A stretch of 64,000 nucleotides of DNA from Phialocephala subalpina. Lineage: Eukaryota; Ascomycota; Leotiomycetes; Helotiales; Mollisiaceae. A program made the position numbers and the translations under genes. The stretch is taken from positions 442,800 to 506,799 of the forward strand of contig FJOG01000002.1 of assembly GCA_900073065.1 (NCBI GenBank). The letters run 5' to 3'. Under the pieces are notes generated by a model. That model was not told the DNA's origin, ran no database searches, and saw only the letters and a list, made by a program, of their open reading frames with translations. Shown piece by piece: positions 23,971 through 36,114 of this stretch. Position 1 is the stretch's first letter; every line of letters begins with the position of its first letter.

Positions 23971-24535
23971 AAGGCGCTCTGCCGCATCGTCAGTCTAGAT
24001 TCCGAAGATCACCGTGGTCATGTCTCTTCTTAACTCCTCGTTCGGAAAATTTGGTTGGCCGAGTTCTGCCTCACACCCCCCTCGGCTCACGAGCCATGAA
24101 AACGATTATTCGACAGCGGCACGAAGCTTCCCAAGCCAATCTTTATTGGAGCTCGTGCTTTGGCATTCAGCCGCCAGGAGCACATGGTCACTGGGGCGTT
24201 TTGACACACGCCTGCCCAACCTGTGCGGCGATACCTCGTTACAGGTAGTGATTCGTCGCCACAAGGCCCTAGACTGCTTATCTGGATCAAGGTGGAAAAG
24301 TAAGCAACCACCTCAAGGGAAGGATGCAACCACATTGTGATGGTGTTATTCTGGCGTTGGCGTGATCGACCCGTGTTTAGCCATTGTCTCAACCCTAGAC
24401 GAAATGTGTTGCCGCTAGAATCGTTGCTCCACCTCGAGACAGAGCCTCCTTTGCGCAATATTTCTTGAACCGCAGATACCACGAGATCATAAGCTTTTGT
24501 TTCAATCGAGAATATTGGTTTGTCCACTTAGCACC
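23971..24535. promoter_or_regulatory. Region between divergent genes
   Basis: Lies between the start of the second CorA-like gene and the CmcJ-like gene. A 146-codon minus ORF (24087-24527) has no recognisable motif and is treated as chance. Confidence 0.35.
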
Positions 24536-25655
24536 ATGTCTCTACCGCAGGACGTTTATGCCTCGCTCTATTTCATCGCAAGAGATCCGCTTTATCGCGA
24601 CGAAAAGCCGTATGTCCTGAAATACACCGCTGAAACGACACCCATTAGTAATTACATTACTAAGAGAGTTGATAACGTGCTTATCCGAGACTTCAGGGGT
24701 ATTGAAGATACGTTTACGTTTGAGAACAATGGATTTGCAGTACTTGACATGGACTCCGCGATGGCATATGAAGATTTCCAAGATGAACAAAAGATTCTGG
24801 AAGTTTACTTCAAGGAAGTCGCAAACTTGCTTTTGGAATACACCCGTGGCGTTTCTGTGCATGTCTTCGATTTTTTGGTTCGTATAGAAACACGGCATAG
24901 TCTTTCATGACCCAAATAAAATCTAACATAAAGGCAGATCCGAAGGACCCACCACTCGTGGCCAACGGGGAAAGTAGATGCTACTTCTACGGATCAGCCC
25001 GCAATTCGCGTTCATATTGGTGAGGACAACTCCTCTTTCTTCGGCAAGAAATTGTGTCTCATCTTTCTCAGACAGCTCACCAACCGCCGCTGTGAACATG
25101 GCTGAGATGTTCCAGCAACAGAACCTAGATGGGATGTCTGATGGTCGTCGCCGACATTGGGTATATATCAAGTAAGACGATAACTTTCACACGATGATGA
25201 CACTCTCCGTTCTGCCCTTTGGGTTCTGCCACTCACAACACTCAGTATTTGGAAGCCTTTAAAAGGTCCTCTCCATGACTGGCCACTTGCAATATGTAAT
25301 GCCGAGAACTTCTGTAAAGAGGACCTTCTTGCTGCTGATGTCGTCTCATTGGAGCAAGCAATCGAGAACATGGTTGTACATTTCAATCCTAAACAACAAT
25401 GGTTTTACCTTAGTAAGCAAAGGGCCAACGAGCTTTTGATTTTCAGACAGGCAGACTCTGAAGGCAGACAAGGTCAGTAGCCTTAAGGATGCATTTCTTA
25501 CTCCCAAATCCCGTAGATCAAATGACAGACTTGGTACTAAGTAGACTTAATCTTCAGGCCTCCCTCATTCCTCCTTCCTCAACCCTCTGGAGGCTCCTGC
25601 AGAGTCAGTCCTTCGTGAAAGTATTGAAGCGAGGGCTATCGTCTTCCTTGATTGA
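24536..25655 (+). CDS. CmcJ/NvfI- and AsaB-like family protein
   Basis: Predicted 282 aa from exons 24536-24877, 24938-25019, 25072-25171, 25246-25472 and 25558-25655, all phases matching. Conserved blocks of the fungal hydroxylase/desaturase AsaB-like (CmcJ/NvfI) family occur in order: VLIRDFRGIEDTFTFENNGF, a VHVFDFLIRRT segment, STDQPAIRVHID, IWKPLKGPLHDWPLAICN, VVHFNPKQQWFYLSKQ, DSEGRQG and RESIEARAIVF at the C-terminus. Members occur in secondary-metabolite clusters and also alone; the length is normal (about 280-310 aa). No biosynthetic backbone enzyme is present in this window, so a pathway cannot be named. Confidence 0.85.
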
Positions 25656-27341
25656 TGGATAAAGTTCTCAGAAAAGGAAAGGAGTTCGTGTGGTGGATGG
25701 ATTCTGCTCCCATTGTCACAATCCAAGAATGCAAATTCATTCGATCTTCGATATCACTCAAGGTTGATTTGCTATCATATCCCCCCGATCCGCCACTGAT
25801 CATGTCCACTTCAAGAAGAGGACTGCCTAACGAAATGATTCCGCATTTATCCAATGAAAACTCATGATCGGGTTGGAGACAACACTGCGCTATTTCTGCG
25901 GTACCTCCTACCGCCGGGTCCGGAAATGACGAGATTCATTATCTTAAGAAAGAGCCGAGACGTTATAATCATTGTGTACCATACTATTTTCCTAACCCAC
26001 ACAGCATAAATCCCATACTGACGTGGCGAAATCTTCATTGGAATGGCGTTCGAGGGTTGGTGTTCGTTGTTTCCGAGTCTTTCGTGCGACTAGGCAGGGT
26101 TTCAGTCGAGGTTGCACGGTAAGAATTGGCACTGAAATGATCCTTACAAGAAGGTCCTCACAAGGCCCACTTTAGAAATGCCAATGGATCCATTCTCATT
26201 TGCAGTCATAGCCTCGTCTTCCTTTGTAAAGGTTTCGATCCAGGTTTTGCAATCATTGGCACAGTGTTCTTTCCACGTCGGGGGTCTTTTCCCGTGGCTC
26301 AACAGCCAATCTCTTTCAGCTTTCCATGGTTGACTTGGTGCCTGAAAGCCTTTCATGTTTTCTTCAAAGCTCTGAAGGCAGCTATCAGTATTGAAGAAAA
26401 TCGCGACTGGATTCAAGGAACGGTAACCTTATTTCCAAGATCTAGGCTGGAAGCCATATTTGAAACTGCAAACAATAGAGATTTGATGTATAAGTCTGGC
26501 ACTGAGCAAAATATCGTCGGAACTGGGGAGAATCTGGAAGTGATCCAGTCATTTGAAATAAGTATTATCATTGTGTTCGCGAATCGTGTTTAAAGAAGCG
26601 GGGTTTGCAGCATTTTGCTAAAGCAGCATCAATGGCTCAACCGCAGTGTAACCACACTAGATGGAAAGAAAGAAGCCCACGTGTTGAAGTTTTGCACTGC
26701 CCGCCACACCGCGCAACTTTAGTTCGCAACACGTATGCAATGCAAAGCGAAAATAGCAGCCTATTGATTAAAGAATCTCCCGTCGCATTTCTCGTGCTAT
26801 ATCTTTTTGTAAATTAGGACGTAATTTGAAAGATTTTTTTACAAAAAGCTTTTTCTATAATTTTCGAAAAAATATATTAATTTTTATATTTATTAAATTA
26901 AACTTGAATACTTCAAAAAATTATAATTAAAATTTAAAAAATTATTTATTAATATATATATATATATTATATTTATATTTATAAGTAATTCGTTTACCAG
27001 AAACTCATATTACGTATTAGTAGCGCAAGTATCCACCCGGTCGTAGTATTTATCACAAACCATTGGATAATCTCTTTCCTATCAATGGTCAGAGGCTTAT
27101 GCAGGCTAGACAAGATGCCTGCACGTCCCACCACGAGTCAATATTGAAACAGATGCATGCAAGAGCCTGCAAGGGCTTCCAACACACCTCGGTTCAATCG
27201 CCAATAGCAGAGGTCGGGGAAAGGAAGGAAGGCACATATCTCCTTCCTGATTGCTGTGAGAGCAAGATTGCAAAAATTCGAGACCCTTTCCCACAGTTCG
27301 ATATACCGTACCTCTGATAGCGACATCCTCTTGCTGTCAAG
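25656..27341. other. Intergenic with an AT-rich block
   Basis: 26820-27010 is strongly AT-rich with a TATATA run, like other decayed repeat islands here. A 90-codon minus ORF (26144-26416) is open but has no known motif. The last 300 bp precede the NLR-type gene and contain only short ORFs. Confidence 0.4.
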
Positions 27342-30300
27342 ATGAAGACTCTAGCCGTGGTCCACCCAGCAGTAAACGACCACAGGGATGGCCTTGAGTA
27401 AGTGGCTAGCCTAAAGCCTGTTCCAGTCATTGATATTTGTAGCCTTATCTACATACATGGGATCTCATTTCCCGGAGGCGATCGAGAGTCTGAGAAATGG
27501 AAGCTTACGATTCCTGAAATTGCTCCCCCGAACTCAAGCCTCTGGGAGTTCGACCTCAGAACAGAGTTAGGGGACAAGTTCAATGCTGAGAGTTTCATGC
27601 GAAAAAGCACAGACCTGTTGAATGATGTGTTTACGATGCACCAAAGTCTCAAGGTATAATTGAGCAGGTGCTAACAACTTTCGTGAGCTGACTATATTTA
27701 CAATCAGAAGGCCTGCCGCCCGCTCGTATTCTTCTGCTATAGTATTGGTGGAATAGTCTTAAAAAAGGCAAGTAGTAAATAACTTTTTTACGCAGAGCTC
27801 TGACACTTTCACTTTCTCTAGGCTCTGTGGAACGCGAGTCGGAGAATCACCCAATTCAACGAGGTCATTGAGTCCATCTCTGGTATCGTTTTCCTGGCCA
27901 CGCCGCACTTCATAGAGCGAGATGAACGAACTTCCCATGCATTATCACACATCCTGCGCCAGTCATCGACAAAGGCGACTCGTGCGTCCGATTTTGAAGC
28001 TCTTCCCATCTTCACCACAGCTTGCCAGGAGTTTGATGAGTTGCGGATGCAGATTCCTATTCTGAGCTGCTATGAAAGCAGAAGCACAGCACTACAGCAA
28101 TACTCATGGTTTCTATGGCGGTGGTATCACTATGAAATTGTGAGTGACCTCTCTTCGAGCTTCATGCTAGCGGCACAGCAGACCCTGATGAAGTACTATT
28201 TAGCTTGTCGACATAAAGCTAGCGGAAACTTCCGCACCAGATGAACGCTTGGAGGTCATCAATACAGATCTACATTCGATATTCGACGACGTGAACACTC
28301 CTCTGCAACACGAAATCTTCAAATATCTCAAAAATATTGCCGAACGAGCACCGGAAAGGCTTCGAGCAAGCTCAATGTTCTTGAGTAATGCTGGTTCTAC
28401 ATCTTTACTGGGCCAGACGAGCTCACTACGCTTTAGGGGAAGTTGAATCTTTGAATATCTCCCCAAATCACTCACTCAACTCAATTGGTTTTCCGGAATG
28501 GAGTACTGAAGGTAAGCCGAGATAATGTCTCTTCAGGTTGTTCCAAAGGGCTAATACCATTGCCAACTCTCAGTTCAATATTCAGACGCTATTATCACAC
28601 TGAGCAGGGAGAGCTCAATGAAGCAAAGCGAAAGTACCAACCCGCAAACACCATCAACGCCCCAGTCCTCATTGAAGCCGAGGAACTCGTCTTCCAGTTT
28701 TCAATTGATTTCCAATCGCCTTAACAAAGCTTTGATACCTCAATGTGCGGTGAAACTACCTTGCTATTTCACCGGTCCCTTCACCGGGCCAGATCCACAC
28801 TTTCAAGGACGGTTAGACATTTTGGGGAAGATTGATCAGACTTTCCAATGCGAGCCTGGGACACCAGTGGAGGCACCAGAGACTGTGGTGACCTTCACCC
28901 TCTGTGGCTTGGGCGGGGTTGGCAAAACCGCAGTCGCAAAATCGTACATGTTTTCGCGGAAGGAATGTTTCCAGGCCGTCTTCTGGCTCCAAGCCGACCA
29001 GGGGAGCAAGCTCGATGACTCATTCAAGAAAATTGCTACTCAACTAGGTCTGGAGGTATCAGACGATGCCGTTGTGAACAAAGAACGGGTCCACACATGG
29101 CTGTCACGGCCGAATGTTTCAAGGGAGATACATGAGAGTCAAAAGGTAGGTCCGGAAAGGAAAAAGGCAAGCTGGCTGATCGTATTCGATAATGCCGAAG
29201 ACCCAGCTTTATTGAAAGACTATTTTCCGCCCAATGGTCAAGGATATGTTTTGATTACGAGAAGAAATCCGCTGCCGAATCCGACATACCCACGACTTTT
29301 GCAAAATCCAGTTACGCTCGAATCGCTGCATAGCTCGGAAGCCGTCACTCTCTTTCGAGAACTGGTGGATTCAGACTACGACCTCCCTACTAGTCCGGTC
29401 AATGTCATTGTTCAAAAGTTGCATTCCTTTCCACTGAGCATCGTGCACATGGCTGGTATTATCAACTATCGGAAGTTACCGTTGGACCAATTTCTGAAGG
29501 ATTATGATAAAATAGACCAGCGAGTAGAGTTGCACTCGACTTACGACGGTATGAAGACGATTCCTGAGCACGGCTATAGCAAAACTCTATCCACTATGTG
29601 GTCCCTTGAAAGTCTCTCGATATCCTGTTCCCGATTGCTATGTGCCATGGCATTACTAGATCCAGACTGCATCCAAGAAGACATATTTCTGAAGAAACCT
29701 CAGGAATTTCACTTCGTTGGATTTCCAACAACGCCAGATGAATACACAAGTGCCTTGGATCAGCTCATTCAAATGGCTATTGTATCTCGGCTCTCGGGTC
29801 CTCATCGCCAACTTGCAATTCACCACATTGTCCGGGAACTTGTACAAGAGGACATGACTCAGATAGGACCCGGAAAACCAAGGCTGAGCAGTGCTTTTGT
29901 CGCAGTAACAATCATGCTTTATTCAATGTGGCCTTTTGCTCTTCTTCAGAAAGACGGTGCGTATCAAAAGTATGGACAAACAAATAGATGGGAACCATGC
30001 AAGGCGCTATTACCTCATATCGAATCACTGAAACAAATTTTCGATTCATACCGGCAACTCAAGGACGGACGGCCACTGGCAACGATGAATCTTGGATGGC
30101 TCGTCATAGAAGCTGCGCAGTATGCTTTGTTCTTTAACATGGCTTCCACCAACAAACGCAATGAATGCACTTTGACTAATAACCATTCAGATACCAACAC
30201 GAAATCGGCAATTTCAATAAATCTAAAGAATTTATTGAGGCCGCGTTCGAGATCCAAGGTTTATGTACCGGCAATGAAACGCAACTCAGGGAGTTGCTCT

Positions 30301-31257
30301 CTGCGATTCACAATGTATGGGGCACTCTAGCCGCAGCCACTAATGATGATACCGCAGTCTACCATCAAGAGAAGTGCCTAGATATCGAGAAACAGCTTTT
30401 CAGGGACAGCCAGCGCCCCACAAGTAGACTCGCTATAGCATACAGTGACTTGGGCAGGGCCAAGATAGCGAATGGCAGATTTGAAGGCGTAAAGAATCTT
30501 TTTGAAAAATCAAAAGAAATCCGACAAAAGTTGCCTAACTTTGACGAGCTTCAGCTCTACAACCCTAGCAGAGGTATTGCAATGGTGCATTATTACTATG
30601 GGTTGCAGCAAGGGAATAATCAGCAAGAATTCATCAAGGCCAGAGACTGCCTACTTCATGCTCTAGCTGTCCGAGAGGCTAAATGGGGAGAAAACGATAC
30701 AGAGGGCGGAAGGTAAGGTATCCCATGAATGAGATTCTGATACTTGGATGTTAACATATTAGAACTGGCTCGCTCCTGTACGAACTTGGCAACGTTTATA
30801 ATGCAATAGGCATGTTTCTAGAAAGTATGAAATATTACCTACGGGCATACAAGCAGTGGAGTTCTACATTGGGAGACAGCCATAGAAATACTGCCACAGC
30901 TTGTTACAAGGTGGCATGCCACTATTTCGATCAAGGAGATATAGTCGAAGCTTTGTAAGTGCTCCAAATTTCAATCCGTGAAAATTGGAAGAACAAAGAC
31001 TCAGCCCTATTAGGAATTACCTTGACAAAGCGAAGACGGTTTTTGGAGAGGGGTCTTTGCAACGTCCCGAACTCGCAAGAACGCTCTTCAAGATGAGTCA
31101 ATGTTACGAGGAACAGCATATGACCGCAGATGCACAATCCACTTTGAATGACGCATGGCGTTTCCGGGAGCAGTTTTTGGGTGGAGACGATCCTCTTCAA
31201 CCGAATCAGTTGAAGGAGTCCCATTTTGACGAATGCGTTGAGTGGTGGTCAAGATGA
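27342..31257 (+). CDS. NLR-like protein: alpha/beta hydrolase, NB-ARC, TPR
   Basis: Predicted 1140 aa from ten exons (27342-27397, 27443-27653, 27708-27767, 27822-28139, 28204-28393, 28437-28511, 28574-30119, 30191-30712, 30763-30954, 31005-31257); exon lengths total exactly 1141 codons. Residues 15-250 form a lipase-like alpha/beta hydrolase: LIYIHGISFPGG, nucleophile elbow FFCYSIGG (Ser101), IVFLATPH. The NB-ARC domain follows, with P-loop GLGGVGKT near 414 and Walker B WLIVFDNAEDP near 504, then ITRRNP. TPR-type helices fill about 820-1140. This tripartite layout is the classic fungal NOD-like receptor, a cytoplasmic sensor for non-self recognition and cell death. Intron 3 starts with GC (GCAAGT...TAG), the only GC-AG intron I see here. 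The gene converges on the PNP/hydrolase gene. Confidence 0.9.
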
Positions 31258-31531
31258 TGGACGATCTGGGACAAGCAACGGCACATAAAGGTGTTTGAAG
31301 TTTTGTCCTTTCCTGTTTAGCAATATCATTATAATAATCATATCATCTCGCGTTGTTTTTTTTATGTGACCCGAAATCCAGGGGTTACCACAAGCGAGCC
31401 CCCTGAGCTTAGCGATCCTCAAATGGACTTGATGAGTTGATTATCTTTGGCAGCGATTTTGCCAACGTGAAAAGTTCCATAGTAGCCTTTCTTCGCATTC
31501 GACAGACAGAATACTGCATGCTGTATATAAG
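31258..31531. other. Convergent intergenic spacer
   Basis: 274 bp between two convergent genes, holding T/A-rich 3' UTR-type sequence (TTGTTTTTTTTATG near 31353). No gene. Confidence 0.4.
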
Positions 31532-33599
31532 TCACGTATCTAATATGCCCGCAACCGATTGTGGCATCTCGTACATCCGTTTCCGTATATTTCTCAGAGC
31601 AAAATCGTACCCTTTATCTTGTTTGTTAGAACATTTCGCTGCGTCTGCATGCTTGAATTGAGTAGTCACGCTTTGGCGTGTTGAAACAAGGTCCGTCACA
31701 TTTGTGGCTGATGTTCTTTGCTCCTCCAGGGATGGCCAGTCGAATATCTTGATTTGACCATGAGTGTGTTGAAGAAGCTGCTTAAACTCAGACTCCAAAC
31801 GTTGAAAGAGGTCGGAACTTGACGGTAAGGACTCCGAGATAGATTCCTTGGCATTCATAGGAAGACCAGTAAAATATTTTTCAAATGCCAGCTTTGGTTG
31901 AGCAAGTATGTCTCCGGAATGAGGCGTATCAAAAAACATGATAGCGCAGGTTGACGAACGCAATTTTCGAAGCTCCAGTGACTCTTTGCAGAGTAAAAGC
32001 GCTTGTTCGCAAATATGGCCACCTATACCATGCGCAATAAACATGAGGGGCACGTCCTCGTGTGACTTTCGGTGCTGGAGCAGGCTTTCGAGTAGGTTTC
32101 TCGCGCAATCTAGAACCGCACTTGAATCCGACTTTCCCACAAATATAGACTGGTCGGTTTTATAGCCAAAGGTTGTAACGCAGGCACTTCTGATGTCCTC
32201 CGTGATAGTGTAAGGCCAGAAGAAGTTCGTATAATCGTGGGTCCATGTTGTCTCTCGGTTTCCGGTCAGACCATGCACAAAAACAAGGCTGGGAAGTGAT
32301 GAGTTCGTCGTCAGTATGGGAATATCAGTGGAGAAGAAACTTCAAAGCTGCGACCTTACTCACTCTGCGGTCTTTATTTGAGGACAGGATATAGTTTTTA
32401 ATCCAATTCTACCATCAGGGGGTGAAGGCTGCGACGCATACAAGGATAATTGGTGGGCCAGAATATCATTTGAAGCGTTAAAATTTGTATCTAGAAACCC
32501 ATCAGAGCCAGTTAACTGAGGAATAGATGCACTAAGACCTACTGCCCGCCACAACCGCTGTTTCTGCAACATGGGGTAATTCTCTTACGGTGCTAGGCTG
32601 AATAGTGTAGAGAAACTCTCTGGCAAAAGCGGCAGCGGTGGCTGCTGCATAAGACTGCCACGACCCGTTCTTGTGTCCGTCACAGTAATCAGAGATGCCA
32701 CGTATGACCAAGCAGTGCTTCTGATCAATCACACCTGCAGCCTCCATCTCAAAGCAAATGGCATTGAAGTATTTTGCGCTCAGCTCATCCCGCTTCCGAG
32801 CATCCTTCATTACCGAATCCCCGCAGAGGATGGTGCCTTGATGAAACTTGGGCTGTGCCGGAAGCTTGCGACTCTCACGCAGAATGACGTGATCTGGGCT
32901 ACACTTCTCACACGTAGGCCCAGCTATGTGAGGAGACGTGGATGCGTATAGCTTGTCTCTCTCGACTCCTGGGTACTTGAAATCAACCAAGTCGTTCAGT
33001 TTCTGGAGGTGTTGGGAGAAGTGCTTCCGGCCACCAACGTGTTTTGCCATAAGAAGCCCCAGTGCAGATAAGAGCTTACGATCTGGCTTTTCCGATGTGC
33101 TCAGCAAGCGTTGCATCTCGACGTCATCGCCTTGTCGTTCAATCAAATCGTACTGCACCACAGCAGGAGCACCGGTCAAGTCAGGCCATCCAACCACAAC
33201 ATCCCCTAGATGGATGTCCCTCTCAGGATCTTGCAGAACAACCGACTGGGGGACCCCACCTCCTATACCGACAAACAGATGGATTCTCATGTTCGGGAAG
33301 GAATGACTGAGAGGTTGGATCAGCCTTGCGGCCGAGACTTTGCCTGGTTGTCCAGGGGGCATACAAGCAATGACGACGTTGTGTTTGTTGATAGATCCGT
33401 ATACATATGTATTCTCGTCTTCGATTTCCAAATTAAGAGGCTCGTGTTCGTCGTCAAGCATCTTCATTGCAGCGACTAACTCGCTTAGTGGTAATGCACA
33501 TAGCCAGCCGACCGTGTACGCCTCACGACTGAGGCGCAACATTCTGATAGGTCTAGGGTACAGTGGAAGTTTGTTGTTTTCTTCTGCACGAGGTGTCAA
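31532..33599 (-). CDS. PNP/UDP-type phosphorylase domain fused to alpha/beta hydrolase
   Basis: Predicted 646 aa from exons 33599-32543, 32490-32364 and 32288-31532. Residues 1-352 are a nucleoside phosphorylase (PNP_UDP) domain: YTVGWLCALPLSEL, HLFVGIGGGVPQ, HLGDVVVGWPD, the nucleoside-binding FEMEAAGV and IRGISDYCDGH with its Asp. A linker leads to a hydrolase domain (about 395-646): LVFVHGLTGNRETTW, TFGYKTD, MFIAHGIGGHICEQAL, FFDTPHSG. The nucleophile position of G-x-S-x-G is Gly482 (codon 32027-32029), so the hydrolase is probably inactive. Both domains are usual N-terminal modules of fungal NLRs, but no NB-ARC, NACHT or repeat domain follows. It may be a stand-alone effector or a truncated receptor. 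Confidence 0.87.
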
Positions 33600-34417
33600 T
33601 TTCGTTGTGTGCTGTGTATAAATGCTGTTGCTGCAGGTCTATTTCTACTTTGAACAAGGTTAGCATTCAAATTCCTATGATTTCAGGCTTTCAGAAACAC
33701 CTACTCATTTGATTGTATGGTGGTGCCTGGCTTCTGACATCGAGAACTTGTGCGGGTACTCTTCCACATGAAGAGCTTTATATATTGGAACTGGCTATCC
33801 ATGAAGGGGTATTTCATTCCTTCTGGGAATACTTATTCGCCCCATGGCACTGGCAGCACAAGACTGCCTCGTGCTGGCATTCTTGCCGACAGATGCGAGT
33901 TGCGGCACTGCATAGCCTTGTTTACTGGTATAATATGGGCATCTTGGACTATGTTTGTGCGCCTACGGTAATTTGCCTAAGAATCTGACATTCGCCCAAC
34001 GCCCGGTGTTTATGTCCTGAGCGAGGCTGCAGTAACTCCGCCCCAACGTTCGACGTGTCGATGTTGTACATTTGGGAATTTAGTGGATAAAGAACTGTGT
34101 AAATAATGCGAAGAGACATGAGGCTCGACTGCCCCGCTCAAAAGTGTGGTTTCATTTGCTAAGTTTCGAATTGCGCCAACAATGCATGCAACAAGCACCG
34201 CCCATCTGCCCATCTGCCCATCTGCCTATCTGCCTATCTGCCTATCTGCCTGTCTGCCACACTGACCGCATGACACACCACCCCTACTGTTCCTTCCATT
34301 CTGTCGAAGTCCAATGTTAAGTAGCCTTTTCTCTCGTTGCATTCCCCGCTTTTTCTTCTTCTTCATCAAAGTCGTCTCCTTGTGATTTGCAAGCCACTAG
34401 CTCAATCTTCCGGATAC
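33600..34417. other. Intergenic with an 8-bp microsatellite
   Basis: Between divergently transcribed genes. 34202-34257 is a run of seven CATCTGCC/TATCTGCC/TGTCTGCC units. No supported gene; ORFs here lack motifs. Confidence 0.5.
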
Positions 34418-35455
34418 ATGGCATCAACCTCAGAGTCTCCAACATTTCATCTCGGAAGAGCTTCTGACAAAGATGAAACGGATGGCTATGCGAATACCGT
34501 AAAAGGATCGACAGACCAGGGGTCACCGTCTATACAACACTTCGACCACTTCCCACGCATATGGCAAAGAAGCACTATGGACAACAACATTAGTCTTCAC
34601 AGTTTTCGGCGGTTCAAAACAACTCACCTCATAAATCTCCGATTCCTTGAGGAAGAAATTGCAGACGTGGATCGCAGGATCTATCAAGCAGGCCTGAGTC
34701 TAGGACTCGAACCAACTTCGGCTGATAGAATTGGCTTGAAGGCCTGTAGACGAGATACCAACGTTCCGAAGGTCAAAGAGACCATCAACCCTAGCTTAAT
34801 CTTGCATTTGCGGTCCATGATCAAGGAGTATGGTAAGTCAATATTTTTCTTCCCCCTTCTTTGATTCCGCGCGTGCTATAGGATGTCCACTAAAGACTTT
34901 CACCTTTCAATAGATGAAGCTCTAGCATCATTTAACCAGATCATGAGCATGGAAACAGTCTCAATGGCAGATGGAGGCTACGACTCCATCCCAGGACATG
35001 ACCTCAGTGCTCAAGAAATGTGTAACGCCAGGCTTGTGCGAGTGGATCTTGGCCCTCGAACCTCGCAGGATCGCTTCCAGCGCCACGTTCATAAGTTCTT
35101 CCGTACAATGCGGGTTCGTAGCTTACTGAAGACGCATTCATGCGACGAAGAAGCCAATTCCTTGTCTAGAAGCAAAAGAAAGTCATCCACTTGGGTTCAA
35201 GATAGCATTCTGTTCTCTGAGATTGTTGGGCGGTTTTTGATTGCCATTTTGACTGCCGCTTTCCTCATAATTCCATTAGTTATTTCAGCATATCAAAAGA
35301 CCAAGGGAGCTCAGTTATGCACGATTGGTGTTTCTGTCTTGATCTTCGCTTTTTTGGTCTCCTTTTCTATGCGGATAACTAGCCACGAGACCATGGCGAT
35401 TGCCTCTGCTTATGCGGCAGTACTTTCAGTCATCGTTTCAAATGGGTTTGCCTAA
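34418..35455 (+). CDS. DUF6594 membrane protein
   Basis: Predicted 318 aa from exons 34418-34832 and 34914-35455 (intron 81 bp). A polar Ser-rich N-terminus is followed by a coiled helical region (LINLRFLEEEIADVDRRIYQ; LHLRSMIKEYDEAL), then three C-terminal hydrophobic segments between about 240 and 316 (GRFLIAILTAAFLIIPLV, IGVSVLIFAFLVSF, AIASAYAAVLSVIVS). This order and the AYAAVL ending match the fungal DUF6594 family, which has no established function and is commonly found near HET and NLR loci. The start is the first ATG in frame after a pyrimidine-rich leader. Confidence 0.82.
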
Positions 35456-35713
35456 AATAGGAACTATTCTAGTTAAACAAAATGTCTTGTTCCCAATAGA
35501 AAATCGAATTGATGGTGCTGCTCTACACGTCATTTGCGATCATGGTCGCTTCGCCACTATTCGATCTTGTCCTGAACTATCTGACCCGGCATTACTGATC
35601 CCAAAATTCGTGTCTTTGACTTGAACGCCGTTGAACGCATCACCGCCAGACTTCATTTTAGCCCCAGAGTCGTATCAGGTGCTTCTTTTCGACGTCGAGT
35701 CCGTTTCTATTCG
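35456..35713. other. Short spacer, no gene
   Basis: 3' flank of the DUF6594 gene up to the target duplication of the MITE. No coding signal. Confidence 0.4.
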
Positions 35714-35721
35714 CTTTCAAT

Positions 35722-36106
35722 TAGGGTTCAACGAGGCCAAGTCCCGCTCGGATCAGATTCGAGTCTCAACTTGGCAAGTCCAAGTCTAACTCTATAGAAA
35801 CATTAAACTAGCGAGTTCGAGGAGAGGGGGTTTGCCCTGGTTTTATCTGATTTAGACTTGATTTGTGACTTATTTTTCAGAGTACCTATAAAATTTATAA
35901 AAGTTTGAGACTCTTTTTTCTAATTTTCCTTAAAAGTAGACGCATAGCATGTAAAAAACGAGTAATATATATGGACTCGATTCAACTCGATCAAAACTTA
36001 GACTTGGATATGAACATCTAATTCAAGCTAAAAGTATTCGAGTCTGAGTCCAATTCTACCTAAAAGTGCTCGAGTTTTGAGGTGAACTCGGACTCGTTGA
36101 ACCCTA
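35722..36106. mobile_element. hAT-type MITE with 8-bp target duplication
   Basis: A 385-bp element starting TAGGGTTCAACGAG and ending with the exact inverse CTCGTTGAACCCTA, flanked on both sides by CTTTCAAT (35714-35721 and 36107-36114). An 8-bp target duplication with short inverted ends beginning TAGGG is the signature of hAT-superfamily elements. The interior has no ORF, so it is non-autonomous. A related right end is at 22060-22170. Confidence 0.85.
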
Positions 36107-36114
36107 CTTTCAAT

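Noticed and set aside
24087..24527. 146-codon minus ORF between divergent genes
   Set aside because: No motif, no codon pattern or intron signals, and it occupies a promoter region.
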